This document shows positions 35,154 through 43,611 of a stretch of 64,000 bases of DNA, piece by piece (position 1 is the stretch's first letter; each line of letters begins with the position of its first letter). The notes under the pieces are model-generated. The model was not told the origin of the DNA and did not search any database. It was given only the letters and a program-made list of their open reading frames with translations. The stretch is from the NCBI RefSeq assembly GCF_025370775.1, contig NZ_JAMXEX010000003.1, positions 186,001-250,000 on the forward strand. Direction: 5' to 3'. Source of the stretch: Ancylothrix sp. D3o (GTDB lineage: Bacteria; Cyanobacteriota; Cyanobacteriia; Cyanobacteriales; Oscillatoriaceae). The position numbers and the translations under genes were made by a program.

Positions 35154-36008
35154 ATGCCTCAACCTCGTAAAAAATTTGCCCAACATTGGTTAAAAAGCGA
35201 AAAAGCTCTCCATCAAATTGTCACAGCAGCCTCGCTTTTGCCAACAGATAGAATTTTAGAAATTGGCCCCGGCACCGGCAATCTCACCCGTCAACTTTTA
35301 CCCTTAGTGCAATCGCTTTTAGCCGTTGAACTTGACCGAGATTTGTGCGAATTCTTGGTTAAAAAGCTTGGGCAAAAAGATAACTTTTTATTGGTACAGG
35401 GCGATTTTTTATCCTTAGACCTAGATGCCCAAATTGCCTTGTTTCCCGCCTTCCAAAACCCGAAAAAAGTAGTCGCCAATATTCCATACAATATCACCGG
35501 CCCGATTTTAGAAAAACTCCTCGGAACTATTAGCGAACCGGCCCCAAATCCTTATGATTTAATTGTCTTATTAGTGCAGAAAGAAGTCGCCGAAAGACTA
35601 TATGCCAAACCAGGCTCAAAAGCCTTTGGAGCGCTTTCTGTGAAGGTACAATATTTAGCAAGCTGCGAATTGATTGCTCATGTACCCGCAAGCGCATTTC
35701 ACCCCGCGCCAAAAGTAGACTCCGCTATCGTTCGCCTGCGTCCGCAAACTCCAGAAATAGCGGCGCAAAATCCGCGACTGCTTGACAATTTGCTAAAAAT
35801 GGGTTTTTCTAGTAAGCGAAAAATGTTGCGAAATAACCTGGCCGGTGTCATCGAACGAGAGGAACTCACAAAAATACTCGAAAACTTAAACTTAAACCCC
35901 CAATTTCGCGCCGAAGACCTCAGCGTTACCGACTGGGTGACATTATCTAATATTATTAATCAAAGAAACCAAGAGCCTGTCTTTGCCTCCCCAATTTCTC
36001 CTCCCTAA
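35154..36008 (+). CDS. rsmA: 16S rRNA (adenine1518/1519-N6) dimethyltransferase
   Basis: A 284-residue RsmA/KsgA methyltransferase that dimethylates the two adjacent adenines near the 3' end of 16S rRNA during small-subunit maturation. Motif I is LEIGPGTGNLTRQLL near residue 37, the catalytic NIPYNITGPILEKL lies near 110, and the C-terminal helical domain ends normally. The ATG at 35154 gives the family start PQPRKKFAQHWLKSEKALHQ. It overlaps functionally with nothing upstream, but the stop is 2 bp before ispE, so the two are one operon. This pairing is common in bacteria. Confidence 0.96.
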   Translation: MPQPRKKFAQHWLKSEKALHQIVTAASLLPTDRILEIGPGTGNLTRQLLPLVQSLLAVELDRDLCEFLVKKLGQKDNFLLVQGDFLSLDLDAQIALFPAFQNPKKVVANIPYNITGPILEKLLGTISEPAPNPYDLIVLLVQKEVAERLYAKPGSKAFGALSVKVQYLASCELIAHVPASAFHPAPKVDSAIVRLRPQTPEIAAQNPRLLDNLLKMGFSSKRKMLRNNLAGVIEREELTKILENLNLNPQFRAEDLSVTDWVTLSNIINQRNQEPVFASPISPP

Positions 36009-36010
36009 CC

Positions 36011-36979
36011 ATGCAATCCTATACCCTTCTTGCACCGGCAAAAATTAATTTGTACCTAGAGATAATTGGCCTTCGGGCCGATGGTTATCACGAATTAGCG
36101 ATGGTTATGCAAACCGTCGATCTTGCCGATAAAATTGTTTTGCGTCCCAATGGAAATGACGCATTTCGCCTTAGTTGCGATCATCCCCAAGTGCCGGCAG
36201 ATCAAACAAATCTTGCCTACAAAGCCGCACAATTAATGGCCAGCGAATTTCCTAAAAGTTTTGCTAATTATGGCGGCGCAGATATCCACATTCAAAAAAA
36301 TATTCCCGTCGCCGCAGGATTAGCCGGTGGTTCCACCAATGGCGCCGCCGTTTTAGTAGGATTAAATTTAATCTGGCAACTCGGTTTAACCCACTCAGAA
36401 TTAGAAGAATTAGCCGGCCAGCTTGGTTCCGATGTACCCTTTTGCATTAGCGGCGGTACAGCCCTCGCCACCGGACGCGGCAATGAACTCGACACCTTAC
36501 CACCATTAAACAATTTATATGTTGTGCTAGGTAAATATGAAAGCCTAGCCGTGCCGACTCCTTGGGCATATAAAACCTATAAAGAGCAATTTAGCGAGAC
36601 TTATGTAAGCGATATAGCAACCCTAGAAAGCCGGGGTAAACGAGTCCATTCCGGGCCAATGGTCAACGCAATTGCTCATCAAGATAGCCGCAAAATTGGC
36701 GAATTGCTACATAACGACTTAGAAAAAGTTGTATTACCGGCCTACCCCCAAGTTGAGCAATTAAGGCAAGCATTTTTAAACGAAAAAGAAAGTTATTCTG
36801 AAACAATTTTAGGCGCAATGATGTCTGGTTCTGGCCCCACAGTCTTTGCCATAACAACCACCCTCACCCAAGCCGAAAATCTTAAACAAAAAATCCAAAC
36901 CACTTTACCCGATCCAGATTTAAAATTATGGGTAGCAAAATTTATTTCGTCCGGCATTAGTATCGCCGGTGATTCCTAA
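36011..36979 (+). CDS. ispE: 4-diphosphocytidyl-2-C-methyl-D-erythritol kinase
   Basis: A 322-residue GHMP kinase of the MEP isoprenoid pathway, phosphorylating CDP-methylerythritol. It begins LLAPAKINLYLEIIGLRADG, has the ATP loop PVAAGLAGGSTNGAAVLVGL near residue 99 and the C-terminal GAMMSGSGPTVFAIT. Residues of the catalytic pair (Lys in AKIN, Asp in GSDVPF) are present. It is co-transcribed with rsmA. Its MEP product feeds carotenoid, phytol and quinone synthesis, which matters in a photosynthetic cell. Length is normal. Confidence 0.96.
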   Translation: MQSYTLLAPAKINLYLEIIGLRADGYHELAMVMQTVDLADKIVLRPNGNDAFRLSCDHPQVPADQTNLAYKAAQLMASEFPKSFANYGGADIHIQKNIPVAAGLAGGSTNGAAVLVGLNLIWQLGLTHSELEELAGQLGSDVPFCISGGTALATGRGNELDTLPPLNNLYVVLGKYESLAVPTPWAYKTYKEQFSETYVSDIATLESRGKRVHSGPMVNAIAHQDSRKIGELLHNDLEKVVLPAYPQVEQLRQAFLNEKESYSETILGAMMSGSGPTVFAITTTLTQAENLKQKIQTTLPDPDLKLWVAKFISSGISIAGDS

Positions 36980-37036
36980 TAAAGGACAAATGACATGACC
37001 ACAAATGACAAACCCCAAATGACAAATGACAAAGGA
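36980..37036 (+). repeat. Heptanucleotide tandem repeat (AATGACA type)
   Basis: Degenerate copies of AATGACA/AAGGACA occur in a row across the ispE stop and the first codons of the DUF3082 gene. This is the short tandemly repeated (STRR) type known in cyanobacteria. A second array lies at 55601. The array encodes the N-terminal TTNDKPQMTNDKGQ of the DUF3082 protein. Confidence 0.8.
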
Positions 37037-37330
37037 CAACCCACTGTATTCAGTTGTGTAAGCGGATCATTAGTAGCCGGTGCAATGGCAAGCGGTAGCT
37101 ATTTCCTCACCTCTTCAATAGCTCAAACTTTTGCCAACAAGCCGGTACATTCTGCTAATATAACGGTTGTGAATATTACTATTGCTGTCCGTACTCTCGT
37201 TGTCGGAATGTGTGCTTTAGGTTCTGCCATTTTTGGCATCGCTGCTTTAGGATTAATGGCATTAGGAATCCAAATTCTTATCCAAAAACTAACAAAGCAG
37301 CCAGCCACTCCACCCGACTCACAACCCTAG
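36995..37330 (+). CDS. DUF3082 family membrane protein
   Basis: A 111-residue protein of a family found in cyanobacteria. Two hydrophobic helices can be seen: VSGSLVAGAMASGSYFLTSS and GMCALGSAIFGIAALGLMAL, separated by a short loop with KPVHSANITVVNI. The first 15 residues come from a heptanucleotide repeat array and are probably not conserved. An internal ATG at 37019 is an alternative start. The C-terminus QKLTKQPATPPDSQP is polar. It lies 15 bp after ispE, so it may be co-transcribed. Function unknown. Confidence 0.8.
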   Translation: MTTNDKPQMTNDKGQPTVFSCVSGSLVAGAMASGSYFLTSSIAQTFANKPVHSANITVVNITIAVRTLVVGMCALGSAIFGIAALGLMALGIQILIQKLTKQPATPPDSQP

Positions 37331-37395
37331 ACTACAATAGCCTTATAATTCACATAATTTAACTTTTAATAGTCATCCCAGGAGACTGTCAAGCG

Positions 37396-38037
37396 GTGGA
37401 AAATAGCTCCCATAAATATGAATATCGCTATCGAGACAGCAAACCCAGATATCATCATCCCTATTTGATGAATCCCCTTTTAGCAATGTTAAAGGAAGCA
37501 AAACCTGCTGATTCTTCCACCATCAAAGTGCTGGATTTAGGGTGCGGAAATGGCAGTCTCACCCATATTATTGCTCAACAAGGGTATGATGTCGTAGGGC
37601 TTGACAGTTCCGAACAAGGCATTACCATTGCTCAACAAAGTTTTCCCGAATGTAAATTTATTGAAGCAGATATTTATGACCAGCCGCCCTCAGATTTACT
37701 CAATACTTTTGATATTGTCATTGGCGTAGAAGTCATCGAGCATTTATTCTTTCCAAAAGAGCTAGTACGCTACGCCCAACAATGCCTTAAACCAGGTGGT
37801 TCTCTAATTCTCAGCACTCCTTATCACGGCTACCTCAAAAACTTGCTAATCGCCCTCACCGGCAAAATGGATGAGCATTTTACGGTTTTGTGGGATATGG
37901 GTCATGTAAAATTTTTCTCAGTCGCCACCCTCACCGCTTTATTAAAAGCAGAAGGTTATCAAGAAATACAGTTCAAATTTGCCGGCAGACTTCCCTACTT
38001 GTGGAAATCGATGTTATGTTCAGCCCGTATTAAGTAG
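37396..38037 (+). CDS. Class I SAM-dependent methyltransferase
   Basis: A 213-residue UbiG-like methyltransferase. The SAM-binding motif is VLDLGCGNGSLTHIIAQQG near residue 50; post-motif Asp lies in VVGLDSSEQGI; a motif IV-like DIVIGVEVIEHLF and LKPGGSLILSTPYHG follow. The start is GTG at 37396 with AGGAG some 13 bases upstream. The N-terminus KYEYRYRDSKPRYHHPYLM is not diagnostic. The substrate cannot be told; small-molecule, sugar or quinone targets are all possible. It stands after the DUF3082 gene on the same strand. Confidence 0.85.
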   Translation: MENSSHKYEYRYRDSKPRYHHPYLMNPLLAMLKEAKPADSSTIKVLDLGCGNGSLTHIIAQQGYDVVGLDSSEQGITIAQQSFPECKFIEADIYDQPPSDLLNTFDIVIGVEVIEHLFFPKELVRYAQQCLKPGGSLILSTPYHGYLKNLLIALTGKMDEHFTVLWDMGHVKFFSVATLTALLKAEGYQEIQFKFAGRLPYLWKSMLCSARIK

Positions 38038-38073
38038 CCCACCGGCCAGTAATTTACAACGTCCATCAGCCAA

Positions 38074-38322
38074 TTAATTTAAAACCGGCAAAAATTGCCC
38101 AGTGTGCAAAACAGCTTCCCCATGATCCGGTATCCAAACCACCCACCGGTCATCCTCAAGCCCGCATAACAAAAGCGCTTCATCAAAACTATACGCACTC
38201 GGAACATCTAACAACTTTACCCAAGTATTCGGCTCAAATTTTTCTTGCCAAATCTCTTTAATTTCACTGAGAGGATAAAAAGGCGACTGGCCGTTTAATG
38301 TAGGTTTGATATCAAGTTTCAT
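38074..38322 (-). CDS. Hypothetical protein, 82 residues
   Basis: I do not name this family. From the ATG at 38322, with AGGAGAAAACC directly upstream, the protein reads MKLDIKPTLNGQSPFYPLSE, then WQEKFEPNTWVKLLDVP, EALLLCGLEDDRWVVWIPDH and ends GQFLPVLN. It is soluble, slightly acidic and tryptophan-rich, without signal peptide. The strong ribosome site supports a real gene. The longer frame upstream to 38409 gives a basic, low-complexity extension and is not used. It is convergent with the methyltransferase gene. Confidence 0.6.
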   Translation of the reverse strand: MKLDIKPTLNGQSPFYPLSEIKEIWQEKFEPNTWVKLLDVPSAYSFDEALLLCGLEDDRWVVWIPDHGEAVLHTGQFLPVLN

Positions 38323-38524
38323 GGTTTTCTCCTTTAAAGCACGATGCCGACTGGGGGCTTGCTTTGGCTTTTTTTTCTCAAGCTGGCCTACCCAGAGGGC
38401 AAAAAACAAAATAATTCTGTAATTAAAGATACAAAAAATTTCTCCCCACCGGCAAGCAATTGTTGCAGAACTTCACAACCCCATATTCGCTTGGGTTGGA
38501 TCACCCCATAACCCCCGCAATTCC

Positions 38525-38829
38525 ATGACCACCGGCAGGCGACCAACTCTCAACCGGCCAAGCCGCACTACAAACACCCCATCAGCCGGCCAGCACACCA
38601 GTCATCCTCATCGAATCCTTGGCCCACATCCGCCAAAGACCCTATCACCGCCAAAAACTTGTCCTTGTTTGGTCAGCCCTGCGAGATTTTGCAATAGAAC
38701 TGCAAAGCTTAGGCTACCCCGTAACCTACATCAAAGCCTCCCAAAAATTTCAAATAACCTCGACCGTATGATTACTGAACAATTGCAAGTAATAGGCAAG
38801 CAAGCGGAGAACTGGCATCAACAAACCTA
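38525..38829 (+). pseudogene. Remnant of a cryptochrome/photolyase-related protein gene
   Basis: From the ATG at 38525, MTTG is followed by a frame change. In the new frame comes GDQLSTGQAALQT and then TPVILIESLAHIRQRPYHRQ, KLVLVWSALRDFAIELQSLG and YPVTYIKA. This is the N-terminus of the cryptochrome/photolyase-related family (PF04244, FeS-BCP type). The protein should be about 500 residues; the rest is gone. The frame ends at a TGA after QITSTV. The last 70 bp read MITEQLQVIGKQAENWHQQT in the original frame, a segment I do not recognise. Confidence 0.78.
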
Positions 38830-38879
38830 ATGGGGGATGTTGGCACCATCTCTGTTGCAATTCTTATTTTTTGGCTAAA

Positions 38880-38953
38880 TTTTCCCCAACTATTCCACAA
38901 ACATTCCACAGGAGACTCACAGGTTTTCCACAATTTAGACAGAGTTTTCCACA
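38880..38953 (+). other. oriC: Cluster of DnaA-box-like sequences (candidate replication origin)
   Basis: Four sites with the cyanobacterial DnaA-box pattern lie in one orientation: TATTCCACA at 38891, CATTCCACA at 38902, TTTTCCACA at 38924 and TTTTCCACA at 38945. A one-mismatch site TTTTCCCCA lies at 38880. The starts are 11, 11, 22 and 21 bp apart, one or two helical turns, as expected for DnaA on one DNA face. An A/T-rich stretch (about 38858-38880) lies just before them. No dnaA or dnaN is in the window. Confidence 0.55.
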
Positions 38954-39378
38954 GGCAACAAGGCTACGCCGCAAGCGCGAGTGTTGGGTTGGGGATATCT
39001 GGCAGAGGGAATTTTGGGGGGGCCGGTGGAGAGAGTTTAATGAAGTTTTGTAACAAAAATAGTGTTATAACCCTTATTGTTTCGTGAGAGGTAGACCGTG
39101 TTTGCCTGGGTCTGTAACATTTCGCAGCATTGACAACCCACCCCCCTGATAGCGGACAATGTTGCAGCCACGCTAAAACATTTGCCTCCGCAACGAGAGT
39201 GATGGCAAAAGCAAACGGCACCTAAAAAACTGCTCTTTTGCCTTATATTTGCAAGGAAATATCACGGGTGACACTTCCTGAAACTAGCTTTGGGTGAGGA
39301 AGCTAGGCAAATTTCAAGCACCTAAAATCCAACTTCGCCGAAAACTTGAAGATACATTTTGCCCCCAAAGGAGGAATT
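38954..39378. other. Intergenic region between DnaA boxes and DUF2811 gene
   Basis: About 425 bp with no gene, right of the DnaA-box cluster. It has a hairpin CTAGCTT-N9-AAGCTAG at 39284-39306 that would lie in the leader of the DUF2811 gene. No clear promoter seen. If the box cluster is an origin, this is its flank. Confidence 0.4.
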
Positions 39379-39603
39379 ATGAAGACCAACATCAGCATCC
39401 TGGCGGAAATACCCGAAGAATTGCACGAATCACTCAAAACCTATTTAGACAGCCATCCAGACTGGGATCAAGACCGAGTTTTTACCTCAGCTTTGTCGCT
39501 GTTTTTGCTGCAAAATGGTAACAGTGCGACGCCAGACGCATCGCGCTGCTATCGGCAAGCAGCCAGAGTTTACCTAGAATCGCTGTTTCGCCACACCGCT
39601 TAA
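39379..39603 (+). CDS. DUF2811 family protein
   Basis: A 74-residue protein of the DUF2811 family of cyanobacteria: MKTNISILAEIPEELHESLK, then TYLDSHPDWDQDRVFTSALS, and CYRQAARVYLESLFRH. The first half looks like a ribbon-helix-helix-like module but no function is established. The ATG at 39379 is preceded by AGGAGG, an unusually strong ribosome site, which fixes the start. It ends 21 bp before hemY on the same strand, so the two are probably one transcript. Confidence 0.82.
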   Translation: MKTNISILAEIPEELHESLKTYLDSHPDWDQDRVFTSALSLFLLQNGNSATPDASRCYRQAARVYLESLFRHTA

Positions 39604-39624
39604 TCAAAATACTTTTTGAGCAAA

Positions 39625-41067
39625 ATGCAAGTAACTGAACCGCTGCATCAAACCAATCTCATCGATACGCTGATTGTCGGGGCTGGAATTACCGGCCTGT
39701 CTTTGGCCCACGCCCTCAAAAAAAACGCATCTCCTCACCAAAGGCAATTTTGGGTGACAGAAACCCAGGGACGAGTAGGCGGACGCATCGTGACTTCTGC
39801 GGGGGATGGGTTTATTTGGGAAGAAGGGCCAAATAGTTTTTCCCCAACACCGGCACTTTTGAAATTGGCGGTGGAGGTGGGTTTAAAAGACGATTTGGTT
39901 TTTGCAGATCGTAAGTTACCGCGTTTTGTCTATTGGAAAAATCAGTTATTAGCGGTGCCGATGAGTCCACCGGCTGCTATTAGCACAAAATTGCTGAGTT
40001 GGCGCGGCAAGTTACGCGCCGCTTTTGGTGCCTTGGGGTTTGTTCCCCCGGCGATGGGAGGCGCTGAGGAAAGCGTAGCGGAGTTTTTTGGCCGGCATTT
40101 GGGGTCAGAAGTTCTCGAAAGAATGGTTCAGCCTTTTGTTTCTGGGGTGTATGCCGGCGATCCAACTCAACTCAGCGCTTATTCTGCCTTTGCCAGAGTG
40201 GCAAAACTGGCTGAGTCTGGTGGTGGTTTGATGGCCGGTGCCTTGTTATCGCGTCCCAAGGGGAAAAAGAAAGCGCCAATTGATGCAAGCATTCCCCAAA
40301 CTCGCCCCGGAGAGTTGGGTTCCTTTCGGGCCGGTATGCAGATGTTGCCAGAGGCTATTGCCAAGGAATTAGGCGATGCAGTGAAGTTAAACTGGCATTT
40401 GTTGCGTTTAACGCGCACGGAAAGAAACACTTATTTAGCGGAATATGCCACGCCAGAGGGTTCGCGTTGCGTTGAGGCAAAGACGGTGGTGTTAACAACG
40501 CCTACTTATGTGACTGCGGAGTTGATGCAAAACTTGCAAGTTGAAGTAAGTAAGGCTTTAAGTGAAATTGAGTATCCGCCGGTGGCTTGTGTGGTTTTGG
40601 CATATCCAACGGATGCTTTTAAAATGAATTTGCAAGGTTTTGGTAATTTGATTCCCAGAGGGCAAGGCGTGCGGACGCTAGGGACAATATGGGCATCTAG
40701 TTTGTTTGCCGGTCGGGCTCCGCAGGGCTGGAATTTGTTAATTAATTTTATTGGTGGTTCGACGGATAAGGAAATTGGCAATTTAGATAAGGAAGAGATT
40801 GCCCGTGCGGTTCATCAAGATTTGTGCAAGACGCTGTTAAAAAATGATGTGTCGCCGAAGGTTTTGGCGGTGAATTTATGGAAACGGGCCATCCCCCAGT
40901 ACACGAAGGGACATCAGGGACGTTTAGAGACGATTGACCGAGGTTTGCAGGAGTTGCCAGGGTTGTTTTTGTGTGGAAATTATACGGATGGTGTGGCGCT
41001 GGGCGATTGTGTGCGGCGGGGGAATGAGTGGGCCGGTAAGGTTTTGAGTTATTTGGGGGAGGGTTGA
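39625..41067 (+). CDS. hemY: Protoporphyrinogen oxidase
   Basis: A 480-residue FAD-dependent HemY-type oxidase converting protoporphyrinogen IX to protoporphyrin IX, the last common step to heme and chlorophyll. It starts with the FAD loop LIVGAGITGLSLAHAL near residue 15, has RVGGRIVTS, EEGPNSFSPTP and PFVSGVYAGDPTQLSAYSAF, and ends LPGLFLCGNYTDGVALGDCV. Many cyanobacteria use HemJ; this species has the HemY type. The ATG at 39625 is preferred to a TTG at 39616; neither has a clear ribosome site. It is probably co-transcribed with the DUF2811 gene. Confidence 0.94.
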   Translation: MQVTEPLHQTNLIDTLIVGAGITGLSLAHALKKNASPHQRQFWVTETQGRVGGRIVTSAGDGFIWEEGPNSFSPTPALLKLAVEVGLKDDLVFADRKLPRFVYWKNQLLAVPMSPPAAISTKLLSWRGKLRAAFGALGFVPPAMGGAEESVAEFFGRHLGSEVLERMVQPFVSGVYAGDPTQLSAYSAFARVAKLAESGGGLMAGALLSRPKGKKKAPIDASIPQTRPGELGSFRAGMQMLPEAIAKELGDAVKLNWHLLRLTRTERNTYLAEYATPEGSRCVEAKTVVLTTPTYVTAELMQNLQVEVSKALSEIEYPPVACVVLAYPTDAFKMNLQGFGNLIPRGQGVRTLGTIWASSLFAGRAPQGWNLLINFIGGSTDKEIGNLDKEEIARAVHQDLCKTLLKNDVSPKVLAVNLWKRAIPQYTKGHQGRLETIDRGLQELPGLFLCGNYTDGVALGDCVRRGNEWAGKVLSYLGEG

Positions 41068-41071
41068 TTTT

Positions 41072-41150
41072 TTAACCGCAGATGTATAGCAGGCAAGATG
41101 CCTGCTCCACAGATAACCCATCCGCGTTTATCCGCTATAGGCTGCGGTTT
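41072..41150. repeat. CCGCAGAT repeat with AGCAGGC insertion
   Basis: AACCGCAGATGTATAGCAGG continues to CAAGATGCCTGCTCCACAGAT and then ATCCGCGTTTATCCGC. A hairpin element (GCAGGCAAGATGCCTGC) sits inside the common CCGCAGAT...CGCGTT repeat. Same arrangement at 62764. Confidence 0.8.
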
Positions 41151-41169
41151 ATATTTTCTTGGAGCAGTT

Positions 41170-41892
41170 TTATTCGAGTGTTTTACCTAGAGATGCGGTG
41201 GCTGTTTCAAATTTGTAGCCAACTCCTCGTACTGTTTGGATGAGGGATGGTTGGCTGGTGTCTATTTCTATTTTGCGGCGAATTTGGCCGATATGGACGT
41301 CTACGACGCGCATATCTCCGACGTCGCTGCGGTCATAGTCCCAGACTTGTTCGAGGAGTTCGGCGCGTCGCCATACTTTGTTGGGGTTGCTGGCTAAAAA
41401 ATATAGCAGGTCAAATTCCAAGGCAGTTAGGGCCACAGTCTCATTGTTGAGGGTGACTTCCCGGCGCACGGGGTCGATGAATAGTTGCCCAAAGGTTAGG
41501 GTTTGTTTTTCGGCGGGGATGATCGTGCGTTGGCGTTTTAAGATGGCGGCGACTTTGGCGGCTAAAACGTCTAGGTGGAAGGGTTTGGTTATGTAGTCAT
41601 CTGCACCAAGCCCATAGGCTCTCAGCATATCAGCTTGGTCTGTCCGGCTGGTTAAAAAGAGGACAAAAACGCCGGTGCGCTTTTGCATTTCTTGGCAAAG
41701 CTGAAAGCCGGTTGTGTCTGGCAGGTTTACGTCCAAAACCACTAGATCCGGATTGAAGTCCGCGAACACATCCAGCGCTGTTTTACCGCAGTCAGCAGAT
41801 TGCATTTCATAACTCTGCTGTTTGAGGTAACGCAAAATTAAATTACGGATTGCAGGATCGTCATCAACGACAAGTATCTTGGCAGGGGCCAT
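41170..41892 (-). CDS. OmpR-family response regulator
   Basis: A 240-residue two-component transcription factor. The receiver starts KILVVDDDPAIRNLILRYL, with phosphoacceptor Asp near residue 54 in LVVLDVNLPDTTG, Thr/Ser in VLFLTSRTDQ and Lys in YITKPFHLD. The winged-helix output domain ends LIQTVRGVGYKFE. The start ATG at 41892 is followed by MAPAKI. No histidine kinase gene is adjacent. It resembles other cyanobacterial OmpR-type regulators, but I cannot tell which; RpaA, RpaB and ManR are not matched closely. Function unassigned. Confidence 0.92.
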   Translation of the reverse strand: MAPAKILVVDDDPAIRNLILRYLKQQSYEMQSADCGKTALDVFADFNPDLVVLDVNLPDTTGFQLCQEMQKRTGVFVLFLTSRTDQADMLRAYGLGADDYITKPFHLDVLAAKVAAILKRQRTIIPAEKQTLTFGQLFIDPVRREVTLNNETVALTALEFDLLYFLASNPNKVWRRAELLEQVWDYDRSDVGDMRVVDVHIGQIRRKIEIDTSQPSLIQTVRGVGYKFETATASLGKTLE

Positions 41893-42628
41893 GTCTACAA
41901 CCTGGCTCTACGAATTGGGCAATAAGGATAGCAATAGACCGATAGCGCAGTGCATTTTTTATGTTGGCAAGCGGGGGGATTGATGCTAAAAAGCAGTTCG
42001 TCCCAGCACAGTCTTTTATCCAGCATTTTAAATAATTATCGGCTCTTAATACCATTGGTCAATGTTTTTGACCGGCTTGGTGGGAGGCTCGATATTCTAT
42101 GTCTGGACTTTACCGCCATTGTCTGTCACTTTTTCTGTCTATTCCCAGATTCCGGGAAGCGACAATTTAAGGGCCAGCAATTAGGCTACCAAAGAAAGCG
42201 CCTTTTTTTTGGGCGACTTAATGGCGATGGGGCTGTTTTCCGCTGTCTGGTGGTGGCGGTAGCCGGTGCACCAGATTAATTAAGTTTTAATTTACTGCAA
42301 CTATTTTAAAGGCTTTGAGAGTGTACAGACTGTAATAATATATCGCGTCTCTACTATTTTTTGGCTTTTATTGTCCAAGGACGCATGGCTTAAAAGCGGC
42401 TGCGTGTGGGGTTGGACTTTTGGCCGGTGTTTCTCTCAAATGCCATTGTCTAAATTTTGATGGCGCTTTGTATATTAACCATTTTTACCACCTCTGGCAA
42501 GTTTATTTTTGTGTTGTTTGTTTTTTCTCAACAATTATGGGGGATTTTTTGGCGGCCATCGGAGCTATTCTGGTTGTTTATTAACAAATCTAAAGGAATT
42601 TTACTGTGGGGCCAAAAATTCGGTTTTT
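41893..42628. other. Intergenic region with direct repeats
   Basis: About 735 bp without a convincing gene. Open frames at 41950 and 42457 have no family resemblance and poor starts. A pair of 24-bp near-identical direct repeats sharing CTAAAGGAATTTT begins at 42579 and 42658, 79 bp apart; the second copy lies in the 3' end of the methyltransferase gene. Composition changes to T-rich near 42450-42660. Confidence 0.5.
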
Positions 42629-43609
42629 TTAAGAAAGGGGGTTTTTTGCGTTTGTCCTATTAATAAATCTAAAGGAATTTTCGTCCCAAAAGTTGCTGGG
42701 CAATTGTTTGGCTGGTTCGCTGTTGGTATTTTTGAAGAGGATGGTAAATGCACCGGCGCCCTCTCCTGTGTGGGGCCACATTCGGTAACAAGCTAAGTCT
42801 GTAAGATGAGATTGGTGGGGGGTTAGGTGGGGGATTTGTTGTGGTTGAAAGTGGGGAAATTTGGAGATGAACCAGTCGCCAATTTTTTCGTTTTCTTCGG
42901 GGGAATATGTGCAGGTTGTGTAGGCTAGATATCCTTGCGGTGCGACAATGTGGGCGGCGTTGGCGATGATTCTTTTTTGCCGGTTGGCGTTTTTGTTAAT
43001 ATTTACGGGATGAAAACAACCGTCTGCTTTTTCGCCTTTGGCGATTAAAGATTGTCCGCTACAAGGTGCATCTACTAGCACAACTTGGGCAGTTTGTGGG
43101 ATAATTTCTCCAAAAAATTCTGGGTCACGGTTAAGAACGGCGCAGGGTTGAATTTGGCAACGTTTAATATTAGAAATCAGCATTCCGATTCGTTTGCTGA
43201 TAACTTCGTTACATAATAATAATTGAGGTTGTAAACTTTTCCAAGCAAAGATGCTTTTGCCGCCTGGGGCTGCACACATATCAAATATAATATTAACCGG
43301 CTCTTTTATGCTTAATAAGCTAGATGCGGCAAAAACTGAGGAGAAGTCTAGGCAGTAATAATATCCTTGTTCGTGGAGGGGGTGTTTGCCTGGTTTTTCT
43401 GTGGGGGAAAGACGATCTATAAAATGGGGTTGCCAGGATAGTGCCGGTGCTGTTTCAAAGGGTAAGGTTTGGGGTTTTTCTTGAGTCCAAAGAATGCAGG
43501 GATTAAATTTTTTTGGGGTGAGGAGTGAGTGGATAAAGGTTTCTTGTTCGCCGGTGTCGGTGAAGAGTTGCCGGCTGAGTTTGAGGAGGAGGTTTGAGGG
43601 TTTTTCCAT
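42629..43609 (-). CDS. NOL1/NOP2/Sun family RNA cytosine-C5 methyltransferase
   Basis: A 326-residue RsmB/RsmF-type m5C RNA methyltransferase. SAM-binding motif FDMCAAPGGKSIFAW near residue 110, motif IV VDAPCSGQSL (first catalytic cysteine) near 179, and motif VI TTCTYSPEENE (second cysteine, nucleophile) near 230. No N-terminal RNA-binding (NusB) domain is present, so it is the short form. The target RNA is unknown. The last residues WDENSFRFINR come from a short direct-repeat sequence. It is last in an operon with an HNH protein and two KGK proteins; the HNH stop is 2 bp upstream. Confidence 0.9.
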   Translation of the reverse strand: MEKPSNLLLKLSRQLFTDTGEQETFIHSLLTPKKFNPCILWTQEKPQTLPFETAPALSWQPHFIDRLSPTEKPGKHPLHEQGYYYCLDFSSVFAASSLLSIKEPVNIIFDMCAAPGGKSIFAWKSLQPQLLLCNEVISKRIGMLISNIKRCQIQPCAVLNRDPEFFGEIIPQTAQVVLVDAPCSGQSLIAKGEKADGCFHPVNINKNANRQKRIIANAAHIVAPQGYLAYTTCTYSPEENEKIGDWFISKFPHFQPQQIPHLTPHQSHLTDLACYRMWPHTGEGAGAFTILFKNTNSEPAKQLPSNFWDENSFRFINRTNAKNPLS

Positions 43610-43611
43610 GT

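Noticed and set aside
38830-39087. Open frame across the DnaA-box cluster
   Set aside because: The reading is through regulatory DNA with poor codon use and repeats of TTCCACA; the box array explains the sequence better.
41950-42279. A 109-codon plus-strand frame in the 41.9-42.6 kb gap
   Set aside because: No ribosome site, no resemblance to any family, composition like noncoding DNA. Could be revisited with expression data.
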